Below are positions 1 through 7,936 of a DNA stretch of 13,867 nt, in pieces. The stretch is from assembly GCA_002696025.1 (NCBI GenBank), contig NZQU01000002.1:1-13867 (forward strand), read 5' to 3'. Under the pieces are notes generated by a model. That model did no database searches, was not told the DNA's origin, and was given only the letters and a program-made list of their open reading frames with translations. Each line of letters opens with the position of its first letter. Positions within the stretch are counted from its first letter, which is position 1. A program made the translations under genes and the position numbers. This DNA is from Crocinitomicaceae bacterium (GTDB lineage: Bacteria; Bacteroidota; Bacteroidia; Flavobacteriales_D; Crocinitomicaceae).

Positions 1-41
1 TATTAAATATTTAACATATAATTATCTAAACAAACTTTAAA

Positions 42-1070
42 ATGAAAACTATACTTTTTTTATCATTTATATTTTTTATTTTATTCTTAAATGCTCAAAA
101 TAATCATGATCATAATCATGACACAAAAATTAGTGATGCGCGTGAGATTTGGGGTGATTTTAGTTCAGGAGAACTCATTAAAACCTCTGAATGTAAATGG
201 AAAAACTCGCCTTTTGGCAAAAAGGTATTCAAAAGAGGAAAATTAAAAGAGAGCTTTTCATATTTAGATAGTATAGATATTTACAATATTGTTTACAATA
301 GTGATGGTTTGATGATTACAGGATTCATGGTTCGGCCTAAAAATCCTGGGAATTACCCTTGTATTATATACAATAGAGGTGGTAACAGAGATTTTGGAGC
401 CCTTTTGGTATACAATGCAATTGTTCAAATGGGAATAATGGCAGCGGATGGATATGTAGTTATTGCCAGTAATTACAGAGGCAATTCAAATAGTGAAGGT
501 AAAGAAGAATTTGGCGGTTCTGACTCTAGAGATGTGCTTAACTTAATACCTGCTTTGAATCAAATAGAATTTGCTGACACAAGCCGAATTGGAATGTTTG
601 GAATAAGTCGCGGGGCCATGATGACCTATCTTGCTATGAAGAAAAACTGCAAAATCAAAACGGCAATTACCTTAGGAGGTATGAACGACTTATTTATTAT
701 GAAAGAAAAGCGTCCTGATATGGAAACGCATGTATACAAGCAAATCATACCAAACTATAAAGATTCTCTTGATGCTCTTCTAAAGGATAGATCAGTAACA
801 TATTGGGCAAATGAACTTTGTAGTTCCGCTAATCTTCTAATGATGCATGGTTCGGCAGATAAAGCCTGTGATATTTCTATGGCTCAAACGTTCCATGATC
901 AGCTAAAAAAAGTCAATTATTCACACGTTTTTGTAGAATTTAATAAAGACAATCACGGCTGCATAAAACATAGAAAAGAGGTTTCAAATTTAATAAAGGA
1001 ATGGTTTGACAAGTATCTCAAAAATGGAGAAGAGTTTAATGAAAAGTCTTCTTATATTTTTGTCAAGTAA
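42..1070 (+). CDS. Secreted alpha/beta hydrolase, prolyl-oligopeptidase (S9)-like
   Basis: This is probably an exported serine hydrolase of 342 residues acting in the periplasm or envelope on an ester or peptide bond; the substrate cannot be read from the sequence. The N-terminus (1-18) is a strongly hydrophobic signal peptide ending LNAQ, followed by a short histidine/aspartate cluster NNHDHNHD (about 20-27). The nucleophile elbow GISRG puts the catalytic Ser at 189. Asp273 in GSADKACD and His305 in DNHGC sit at the right places to complete the triad. An oxyanion-type motif YNRGGNRDFG lies near 110-119. The dienelactone-hydrolase/S9 C-terminal fold is known for such proteins; a true peptidase would normally carry a beta-propeller, which is absent, so 'S9-like hydrolase' is safer than 'peptidase'. 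It is the only plus-strand gene at this end and converges on the TonB-dependent receptor. No good TAnnTTTG promoter is visible in the 41 bases upstream, so it may belong to a transcript starting outside the window. Confidence 0.85.
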   Translation: MKTILFLSFIFFILFLNAQNNHDHNHDTKISDAREIWGDFSSGELIKTSECKWKNSPFGKKVFKRGKLKESFSYLDSIDIYNIVYNSDGLMITGFMVRPKNPGNYPCIIYNRGGNRDFGALLVYNAIVQMGIMAADGYVVIASNYRGNSNSEGKEEFGGSDSRDVLNLIPALNQIEFADTSRIGMFGISRGAMMTYLAMKKNCKIKTAITLGGMNDLFIMKEKRPDMETHVYKQIIPNYKDSLDALLKDRSVTYWANELCSSANLLMMHGSADKACDISMAQTFHDQLKKVNYSHVFVEFNKDNHGCIKHRKEVSNLIKEWFDKYLKNGEEFNEKSSYIFVK

Positions 1071-1096
1071 AATCCTATTTTTGAAATTGTTTTAGT

Positions 1097-1136
1097 ATGA
1101 GTTAATTATCATTTTGCAAAAATGTATTAACTCTCA
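1097..1136. terminator. Probable bidirectional terminator hairpin between convergent genes
   Basis: The gap between the converging hydrolase and receptor genes holds an inverted repeat, GAGTTAAT (1099-1106) with ATTAACTC (1126-1133). It encloses a second stem, CATTTT (1110-1115) with AAAATG (1119-1124), and a three-base loop. Together they would form one long stem with a small internal bulge. There is no strong T-run on either side, so efficiency is uncertain; position between convergent stops is the main support. Confidence 0.5.
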
Positions 1137-1140
1137 TTAA

Positions 1141-3588
1141 TTACTTCTTGCTTTTAGGTCTAAAGTCAATTTTATAATAGAAGATTGGTAAAAACCCAAG
1201 TTGCTGCTTTTCGGCTATTGGATCAGAAGTGTCATTGGGGTCTAGATTTGGTGCGTAAACAAGGCTTAATAAATTGCGATTGTTTGTAACATTAACAAGG
1301 TCAACACCAATTTCATGGGTCATTTTTTTAGCGTTCATTCTCCACGAAACTTTTAGGTCGAGTCGAAAGTAATCTTTAAACTGGCGGTCATTAAAGGCAG
1401 AATCCATGAAAATGATTTCATTTAGCGCTTCTGTCTGAGCAACATCAGGAAAACCATATCTTTTACCTCCCGCAATTGTAGATTTCAAACCAAGTCCAAT
1501 AATTTGTTTTTTTCCAACATTAAACTCTTTACCTACCAGTAAGTTGGCCACATAATTTCCGTTGAAAGAAGTGTTCCTTTCAATCCCATCACTCCCTTTG
1601 TATTTTGATTCATAAATTGTTCCTGAGAACATAAAGAAATAGGATTTATCAAAGAACTTCTGAACAGTTAACTCAAGACCATAATTGGTTCCAGTTCCTG
1701 TGTTTTGAAGAGAGTCCGGAAAAATCCGGGAGAAACCACTTCCCATATTAATTAAAGAAAATGAAGATGGATTGACTTCAACAGGGATGTTGTAAAGGTG
1801 TTGGTAATAGGCCTCTGTTCGAATACTCATACCCGCTTTTGCAAAAAACTTTTCATAACCGGCACCTGTATGAATGCTTCGAATGAAGTCCATGTTTTTA
1901 TTGTGATAAATCTTATTTCCTGAATTATCTATTAGATGATAGGTATATGTATAGTTGGGTTGTGTCTGACTGTGCATTCCTGCTCCAGCAAAAACAGACT
2001 GCCCATTTCCAAAGCGATATTTCCATCCAACTCTTGGTTCAGCAATACTAATGCTATTACTCAAAGAAAAATACTGACTGTGAAGTCCTGCTGTAAAGTC
2101 CATGTTGTTGTTTACCCTAAGTTTGTATTGAACAAAAGGCTGAACTAGGCAAGAAACGCCCTTGTAATCCCAGCGATTGTTGAAGGGGGCAGTACTAATG
2201 TAGCTAGTTCTTATAGAGTCTTTTTGACTCATAAACATTCCTTCAGCATTAAATCCAAACTTTATAATATTCCTTTTATTGAATTTATGATTAACAGCAA
2301 AATAACTGGTTAATTTTGCCTTCATAAAATCGTAAGACATTAAATTAAAGCTTGAATCAACTGTGATGTTTATTTGTTGAGTTTGTGCGTTTGTATCTAA
2401 AGACCTGTTTAAATAAATATGATCAGTATGCTGCTCTTCAAAAGAAGCGCCAAGAGTAGCTGTTATATATGTTTTTTCATTTAGCGATTTTTTATAATTA
2501 ATTCCGGTAACACCCATCGATGTTCCAAAAAGTTGATCCCTATCGGACTCTCCATAAAGCTCATCTGTAAAGGTGGTTTGATCTGATATTAAAATATCAA
2601 TTTTGCTCTTTCCTCCAATACCAAACCATGATAACATACCTCCATTTTTTAGTCTCCAATTGAATTTAAAAGCCCCATCACCATATACCGGAATGGCATC
2701 TGTTCCTATTTGTATTCCAAGCGATTGAAAAATGCTTAATGTAGAATACCTCCCCATAACCAAATAGCTTGAGTTCCCCGATTTTGATAGAGGCCCCTCT
2801 GCCAAAAACTCTGTTCCAAGAAACCCAAATTGACCTGTAAATTCATGTCTGCTATTGTTTCCTTGACGCAATTTTAAATCAAAAACACCAGAGGTGCTAT
2901 TTCCATATTCTGCGGGAAAGGCACTCATGAAAAAATCTGAATTGCCCAATATTTTATTATTGAGAATTGAAACCGGACCTCCAGTGCTTCCACTAATGGC
3001 AAAGTGTGAAGGATTTGGTATATCTATACCCTCAACTTTCCACACAACACTTAATGGCGAGTTCCCTCTAATAACAATATCATTTCTTGAATCATCGGAA
3101 CCCTGAACACCTGCAAAATTTGAGGCCATTCTAGCAGGGTCCATTCTTGACCCAGGATATCTATTGGTTTCCTCTACACTAAACTGCTGTGCAGATAAAA
3201 CTGCCATTTCATTTAAAACTGTTCCTTTTCTTCTAGCAGATATTTTTACTTCTTCGGTTTCACTAATGATTTCTATCATTGGTATGTTGACAATCATTTC
3301 TTTCCCAGAAGAAACCTCAATGGTTTGCCCCGACACCTCAAAAGTTGAAAATTTAGCAATAATTTGATGCTTTCCTACAGGCACATTTTTAATGGTAAAT
3401 TCCCCATTTCCATTTGTAATACCTAGCAGCCTTAATGTTGAATCAGAAGTAAAAACCTGAATTTTAACTCCTGCAAGAGGGAAGTTGGTTTCCATTTCAT
3501 ATACCGTTCCACGAACTGTTTGAAATGTTTGTGAAAACGCAAAGAACGCAGTGCTAAAAAAAGCAATTGAAAGAAGAAGGTTTTTCAT
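1141..3588 (-). CDS. TonB-dependent outer-membrane receptor with CarboxypepD_reg domain
   Basis: This 815-residue protein is an outer-membrane beta-barrel that should take up a ligand using TonB energy; the ligand is not evident. A signal peptide (1-19, ending FAFSQ) is followed by a carboxypeptidase-regulatory-like beta-sandwich (about 23-105, with VRGTVYEMETNFPLAGVKI). The plug domain follows (about 130-235, including RNDIVIRGNSPLSVVWKVEG and the typical AEYGNSTSGVFDLKLR). The rest is barrel, ending in strand-like FYYKIDF before a short basic tail. This layout matches many Bacteroidota receptors. There is no SusD partner next to it and the plug lacks the classic SusC signature, so it is an orphan receptor rather than part of a polysaccharide utilisation locus. 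It lies directly behind the hppA terminator, with about 30 bases between terminator and start codon. No clear promoter of its own is seen, so some transcription could read through from hppA. Confidence 0.9.
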   Translation of the reverse strand: MKNLLLSIAFFSTAFFAFSQTFQTVRGTVYEMETNFPLAGVKIQVFTSDSTLRLLGITNGNGEFTIKNVPVGKHQIIAKFSTFEVSGQTIEVSSGKEMIVNIPMIEIISETEEVKISARRKGTVLNEMAVLSAQQFSVEETNRYPGSRMDPARMASNFAGVQGSDDSRNDIVIRGNSPLSVVWKVEGIDIPNPSHFAISGSTGGPVSILNNKILGNSDFFMSAFPAEYGNSTSGVFDLKLRQGNNSRHEFTGQFGFLGTEFLAEGPLSKSGNSSYLVMGRYSTLSIFQSLGIQIGTDAIPVYGDGAFKFNWRLKNGGMLSWFGIGGKSKIDILISDQTTFTDELYGESDRDQLFGTSMGVTGINYKKSLNEKTYITATLGASFEEQHTDHIYLNRSLDTNAQTQQINITVDSSFNLMSYDFMKAKLTSYFAVNHKFNKRNIIKFGFNAEGMFMSQKDSIRTSYISTAPFNNRWDYKGVSCLVQPFVQYKLRVNNNMDFTAGLHSQYFSLSNSISIAEPRVGWKYRFGNGQSVFAGAGMHSQTQPNYTYTYHLIDNSGNKIYHNKNMDFIRSIHTGAGYEKFFAKAGMSIRTEAYYQHLYNIPVEVNPSSFSLINMGSGFSRIFPDSLQNTGTGTNYGLELTVQKFFDKSYFFMFSGTIYESKYKGSDGIERNTSFNGNYVANLLVGKEFNVGKKQIIGLGLKSTIAGGKRYGFPDVAQTEALNEIIFMDSAFNDRQFKDYFRLDLKVSWRMNAKKMTHEIGVDLVNVTNNRNLLSLVYAPNLDPNDTSDPIAEKQQLGFLPIFYYKIDFRPKSKK

Positions 3589-3611
3589 ATCGTTATTTTT
3601 AATAAAAGTAT

Positions 3612-3643
3612 GTATAATAAAAAAGCCACCTCGTGGTGGCTTT
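3612..3643 (-). terminator. Intrinsic terminator of hppA
   Basis: A perfect 9-bp stem, AAAGCCACC (3622-3630) with GGTGGCTTT (3635-3643), has a four-base loop. On the minus strand it is followed by TTTTTTATTATAC. Stem plus T-run in that orientation makes it a strong rho-independent terminator for the pyrophosphatase gene, 34 bases after its stop codon. On the plus strand the tail is A/T-mixed and there is no plus-strand gene to end. Confidence 0.85.
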
Positions 3644-3676
3644 AAAATATATTATACTATAATTGTTTAAAACTTA

Positions 3677-6085
3677 TTATAGGTCATATTCATCATCAAC
3701 CTTAACATCATCATCTGCCTTCATTGCTCCATCGATTTCAACTTTAAAGTTGTCATTTACTTTAGAGTCAGATGAGTTGATTGTAGAATAATGATAAGGA
3801 GTAGGGAAGAAATCTTTTATTACTTCCATTACTTTTTCTTGATCGTAACGTTCTGCAGGGTAAGACTCAAGAACATGTGCTTCTGCTTCCGTACTCCAAA
3901 CTTCACCTTCTTTATCCCATTGTCCATGGCCATCTCCTAAGATAGGAGCGATTACCAAGCCAATAAGACAAGTTAACTTAATAAGAATGTTCATTGAAGG
4001 ACCTGAAGTGTCTTTAAATGGGTCACCAACAGTATCTCCAGTTACAGCAGCTTTATGAGCCTCAGAACCTTTGTAAGTCATTTCTCCATTAATCTCAACA
4101 CCAGCTTCAAATGATTTTTTGGCATTGTCCCAAGCTCCTCCAGCATTGTTTTGGAAAATAGCCCACATAACTCCAGAAACACATACGCCAGCCATATATC
4201 CTCCAAGAGGCTCTGCGCCAAATAACAATCCAATTATAATAGGACTTACAATTGTAAGTGCTCCAGGAAGCATCATTTCTCTAAGAGCAGCTTTGGTAGA
4301 AATTTCTACACATTTTCCGTATTCAGGAGTTCCGGTTCCCTCCATAATTCCGGGAATTTCTTTAAACTGTCTTCTTACTTCCATTACCATATCCATTGCT
4401 GCTTTACCAACAGATTTCATTGCAAGTGCAGAAAAAACAACAGGAATCATTCCTCCGACAAATAGAGCGGCAAGAACATCAGCTTTAAAGATGTTGATTC
4501 CGTCAATACCTGTGAAAGTAACATAAGCTGCAAACAATGCTAAAGCTGTTAGTGCTGCAGAAGCAATGGCAAATCCTTTCCCAACAGCAGCTGTAGTGTT
4601 TCCAACAGAATCTAAAATATCAGTACGTCCTCTAACCTCCTCTGGTAGTTCAGACATTTCGGCAACTCCACCTGCATTATCAGCAATAGGACCAAATGCA
4701 TCAATAGCCAATTGCATAGCAGTAGTTGCCATCATTGCAGATGCTGCTAAAGCCACACCGTAAAAACCAGCCAATGCATATGAACCAAATATAGCAGCAG
4801 CAAATAATATTACAGATAAAAATGTAGATTTCATACCTACTGCCAAACCAGCAATAATGTTTGTCGCTGCTCCAGTTGAACTGTTCTGTACAATATCCAT
4901 AACTGGTTTTTTACCAAGACTTGTAAAGTGAGCTGTAACCATAGAAATTAGAGCTCCAACAGATAGTCCAATGATTGCAGAGTAAAATACATTTATAGAT
5001 GGAATTTCTTTTGTTCCTTCTCCAAAGAAGTCCATCATTATTGTTTCAGGAAGCATGTAATCTATTAAAAAATAACTAGCGATAAGCGTAATTACTATTG
5101 ATGCCCAATTTCCCATGTCCAAAGCTTTTTGAACCTGAGATTCTTTCGCATCATTGTTTTTAATTTTAACTAAAAATGTGCCTAATATTGAGGCAATAAT
5201 TCCAACACCGGCAATCATTACAGGAAGCAAGATCGGGCCTAAACCTCCAAATGCATCATCAAACTGAACACCACCGGCAGCATCTGTCATGTCTTTAATA
5301 ATATAGTTTCCTAGAACCATTGACGCTAAAACAGTTGCAACATAAGAACCAAATAAATCAGCTCCCATACCTGCAACATCTCCAACATTGTCTCCAACAT
5401 TATCGGCGATAGTTGCCGGGTTTCTTGGATCATCCTCAGGAATTCCAGCCTCTACTTTACCAACTAAATCAGCTCCAACATCAGCAGCTTTTGTATAGAT
5501 ACCACCACCAACTCTTGCAAAAAGTGCAATTGATTCAGCACCTAATGAAAAACCAGCTAATGCTTCAAGGATCATGGTCATCTCTTCATAAAAACCTTTT
5601 CCTCCTGATAAATCCATTTTCATGAATACCATGAAAAACAAGCTTAATCCAAAAACAGCAAGTCCAGCAACTCCAAGTCCCATAACAGTTCCTCCACCGA
5701 ATGAAACTTTAAGCGCTTGAGGAAGACTTGTTCTTGCCGCCTCAGTAGTTCGAGCATTAGCTTCAGTTGCGACTCTCATTCCTATATTTCCAGCAAAAGC
5801 AGAAAAAACAGCCCCAACAATAAAAGCAGGAATAATCATCCAATGTGTTGTTTCAACTAATTGAGAAATTCCAAATAGTGCAATAGATGCAATAACAACA
5901 AAGATTGCCAATAATTTATATTCAGCACTTAAAAATGCTAATGCTCCATCCTTAATGTTTTTAGAGATCTCTTGCATTCTTTCATTTCCAGCACTTTGTT
6001 TTTTTACCCAAGCCATTTTGTATAGCATAAATAATAGGCCAACGATAGAAAGGCCAATAGGTATTAAGATTAATTTATCTTCCAT
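3677..6085 (-). CDS. hppA: Membrane-bound ion-pumping pyrophosphatase (K+-dependent type)
   Basis: This 802-residue integral membrane enzyme hydrolyses cytoplasmic pyrophosphate and uses the energy to pump H+ and/or Na+ out of the cell. The signature DVGADLVGKVE occupies residues 202-212. It is followed by the Asp-rich substrate and Mg-binding run DNVGDNVGDVAGMGAD (228-243), the ADNAGGVAEMSELP block (468-481), and late Asp/Lys motifs in AAVTGDTVGDPFKDTSGPS. About 16 membrane helices are expected and many are evident. The GNTTAA motif (495-500) has Ala where K+-independent enzymes carry Lys, so K+ stimulation is predicted. I cannot decide between proton and sodium pumping by eye. After the last helix (ending about 716) there is an unusually long polar tail of about 85 residues, ending in an acidic run KADDDVKVDDEYDL. 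The gene has its own promoter and terminator, so it is monocistronic. Recycling PPi would suit a low-energy or marine lifestyle, but that is inference. Confidence 0.97.
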   Translation of the reverse strand: MEDKLILIPIGLSIVGLLFMLYKMAWVKKQSAGNERMQEISKNIKDGALAFLSAEYKLLAIFVVIASIALFGISQLVETTHWMIIPAFIVGAVFSAFAGNIGMRVATEANARTTEAARTSLPQALKVSFGGGTVMGLGVAGLAVFGLSLFFMVFMKMDLSGGKGFYEEMTMILEALAGFSLGAESIALFARVGGGIYTKAADVGADLVGKVEAGIPEDDPRNPATIADNVGDNVGDVAGMGADLFGSYVATVLASMVLGNYIIKDMTDAAGGVQFDDAFGGLGPILLPVMIAGVGIIASILGTFLVKIKNNDAKESQVQKALDMGNWASIVITLIASYFLIDYMLPETIMMDFFGEGTKEIPSINVFYSAIIGLSVGALISMVTAHFTSLGKKPVMDIVQNSSTGAATNIIAGLAVGMKSTFLSVILFAAAIFGSYALAGFYGVALAASAMMATTAMQLAIDAFGPIADNAGGVAEMSELPEEVRGRTDILDSVGNTTAAVGKGFAIASAALTALALFAAYVTFTGIDGINIFKADVLAALFVGGMIPVVFSALAMKSVGKAAMDMVMEVRRQFKEIPGIMEGTGTPEYGKCVEISTKAALREMMLPGALTIVSPIIIGLLFGAEPLGGYMAGVCVSGVMWAIFQNNAGGAWDNAKKSFEAGVEINGEMTYKGSEAHKAAVTGDTVGDPFKDTSGPSMNILIKLTCLIGLVIAPILGDGHGQWDKEGEVWSTEAEAHVLESYPAERYDQEKVMEVIKDFFPTPYHYSTINSSDSKVNDNFKVEIDGAMKADDDVKVDDEYDL

Positions 6086-6126
6086 TTATTTAAATTTAGT
6101 GTGTTTATTCAATAATAATAAGCGCG

Positions 6127-6157
6127 CAAAGGTAACTTTTTATGTTAAAGTTTGCAA
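6127..6157 (-). promoter_or_regulatory. Bacteroidota-type promoter for hppA
   Basis: Read on the minus strand, TTG (6157-6155) and TACCTTTG (6134-6127) are separated by 20 bases. This fits the known Bacteroidota housekeeping consensus of a -33 TTG box and a -7 TAnnTTTG box 19-21 bases apart. It leaves a leader of roughly 35 bases before the hppA start codon. Confidence 0.75.
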
Positions 6158-6206
6158 GAGATTGGTTTTTACTCAAAAAATAAAGATTAAATATTTCGTT
6201 TTTAGC

Positions 6207-6214
6207 TATTTTTG
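6207..6214 (+). promoter_or_regulatory. Candidate -7 box for the isomerase-lipB operon
   Basis: TATTTTTG matches the Bacteroidota -7 consensus TAnnTTTG and lies 20 bases before the start codon at 6234. No TTG is found at the proper -33 distance, so it is a half-match only. The implied leader is short (about a dozen bases). Confidence 0.4.
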
Positions 6215-6233
6215 CACAAAAGAACTATAGATT

Positions 6234-7226
6234 ATGAGCATGCTTAAACTAATTGAAGATTTCCCAAATCATATTATTGAAGGAATAGAAATCGCTAATC
6301 AAACTAATTTTACAAATACTAAAAACAACATCCAAAATGTTGTCCTTTGCGGAATGGGTGGTTCTGGTATAGGTGCAAAAATTGTTTCTGATTGGGTTAG
6401 ATCAGAGGCAGATGTCCCTGTTACATTGGTTGCAGATTATTTTTTACCTGACTTTGTTTCAGAAAACACGCTTGTGATTGCCTCATCATATTCTGGAAAT
6501 ACAGAAGAGACAATGCAGGCTCTTGAAGAAGCAAATTCAAAAAGGGCTAATATTGTTTGTATTTGTAGTGGCGGAAAAATGCAAGGGTTTTGCTCTGAAA
6601 ATAAATATGACGCGATTATTGTTCCTTCAGGAAGACCCCCAAGAAGTGCATTGGCTTATTCAATAGTGCAAATTTTAAATATTTTAAGCGCTTATAATGT
6701 TATTTCAGATAATAAGGCAGAGTCATTAAAAATGGCTTCAGAACTTTTGAAAAAAGATATAGATGCTATTAAAAACAAGGGAAATGAACTTGCTGAATTT
6801 TTATTTAAGAAAGTAGGTATATTTTATTCCGAACCACAACACGAAGGAGTGATTGTAAGGGCAAGACAACAGGTAAATGAGAATTCTAAATATCTGGCTT
6901 GGCATCACACCATCCCTGAAATGAACCATAATGAGCTCGTTGGATGGGGAGGAGGAGATAAAAGGTTTGCTCCGGTTTTCTTTGAAACAGATGATGTTTA
7001 CTTTAGAAATGAGGTTCGTTATGATATTAGTAAAAAGGCCATTCAAGAAAAATGTGGAGAAATATTTATTGTAAAATCTAAGGGTGAAAGCTTGATAGAA
7101 AAAGCAATGTATTTTATTCATGTTATTGATTGGTGTTCTTATTATTTAAGTGAGCTTAACAACGCAGATATAATTGATATTGCAATTATTGATCATTTAA
7201 AGGGGGAGCTTTCTAAAGTTAAATAA
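6234..7226 (+). CDS. Bifunctional phosphoglucose/phosphomannose isomerase (SIS fold)
   Basis: This cytoplasmic sugar-phosphate isomerase of 330 residues is expected to interconvert glucose-6-P and fructose-6-P, and mannose-6-P and fructose-6-P. It belongs to the archaeal-type PGI/PMI family, not the classic Pgi. The first SIS domain carries CGMGGSGIGAK (39-49, phosphosugar loop) and the family hallmark SSYSGNTEET (84-93). PSGRPPRSALAYS (131-143) begins the PGI/PMI C-terminal half, and WHHTIPEMNHNELVGW holds the Glu and His expected at the active site. Length is normal for the family. It is the first gene of a four-gene operon: its TAA stop shares one base with the lipB ATG (TAATG at 7224-7228). 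A second in-frame Met lies two codons in (6240). Why it is coupled to lipoate attachment is not obvious. Confidence 0.9.
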   Translation: MSMLKLIEDFPNHIIEGIEIANQTNFTNTKNNIQNVVLCGMGGSGIGAKIVSDWVRSEADVPVTLVADYFLPDFVSENTLVIASSYSGNTEETMQALEEANSKRANIVCICSGGKMQGFCSENKYDAIIVPSGRPPRSALAYSIVQILNILSAYNVISDNKAESLKMASELLKKDIDAIKNKGNELAEFLFKKVGIFYSEPQHEGVIVRARQQVNENSKYLAWHHTIPEMNHNELVGWGGGDKRFAPVFFETDDVYFRNEVRYDISKKAIQEKCGEIFIVKSKGESLIEKAMYFIHVIDWCSYYLSELNNADIIDIAIIDHLKGELSKVK

Positions 7227-7936
7227 TGGGTAAACCTCAGGTATACTGTCATTATTTGAATAGCATTGACTATCAAAAAGCTTGGGATTATCAAGAAAAG
7301 TTATTTAACCAATCCATCCAAAGAAAAATAGAGATTAGAAATAATGGAGACGGTCCTGCTCCTCAAAACCATTTGGTTTTTTGCGAACATCCTCATGTAT
7401 ATACACTCGGAAAAAGTGGAGACCGTTCTCATTTGTTGATCAATGAGAAAGAACTTATAGAAAAAGAAGCTACTTTTTATAAAACAAATAGAGGCGGAGA
7501 CATTACTTATCATGGCCCCGGTCAATTAGTAGTATACCCAATTTTTGATTTAGAGCAATTTTTCACGGACATACATAAATACATGAGGTTTTTGGAAGAG
7601 TCAGTAATCAAAACATTAGCGGATTTTGGTATAAAAGGGGAACGAAGTGATGGTCTAACTGGTGTTTGGATTGAACCCAATACGCCACATGCAAGGAAAA
7701 TTTGTGCCATGGGAGTTAAGAGTTCAAGATGGGTAACCATGCATGGTATTGGATTTAACATCAATACAGATTTGACTTATTTTAACAATATTGTTCCTTG
7801 TGGAATAAGTGATAAATCCGTAACTTCACTGTCCAAGGAACTTCAAAGAGATGTTGACATGAACGAGGTAATGCCCGTTTTTTTAAAACACATTTCTTCC
7901 GAATTTGATTTCCTCCCAAAAGACTATGTTTTATGA
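7226..7936 (+). CDS. lipB: Lipoyl(octanoyl) transferase LipB
   Basis: LipB moves the octanoyl group from octanoyl-ACP to the lipoyl domains of 2-oxoacid dehydrogenases and the glycine cleavage H protein, the first step of endogenous lipoate synthesis. The protein has 236 residues, normal for the family. RGGDITYHGPGQ (89-100) is the signature motif. Lys158 in ARKICAMGVK and Cys192 in PCGISDKSVTSL correspond to the catalytic Lys/Cys dyad known for LipB, so it should be active. The N-terminal part includes the family's FCEHPHVYTLGK stretch. The start overlaps the preceding stop (TAATG) and the 3' end overlaps the next gene by four bases (ATGA, 7933-7936), indicating coupled translation. Lipoyl synthase (LipA) is not in the window. 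Confidence 0.97.
   Translation: MGKPQVYCHYLNSIDYQKAWDYQEKLFNQSIQRKIEIRNNGDGPAPQNHLVFCEHPHVYTLGKSGDRSHLLINEKELIEKEATFYKTNRGGDITYHGPGQLVVYPIFDLEQFFTDIHKYMRFLEESVIKTLADFGIKGERSDGLTGVWIEPNTPHARKICAMGVKSSRWVTMHGIGFNINTDLTYFNNIVPCGISDKSVTSLSKELQRDVDMNEVMPVFLKHISSEFDFLPKDYVL

Noticed and set aside
4119..4763. Plus-strand open frames of 135 and 65 residues within hppA
   Set aside because: They lie opposite the conserved hppA coding sequence, are rich in Pro/Ala/Ser as expected from its complement, and have no promoter or start context.
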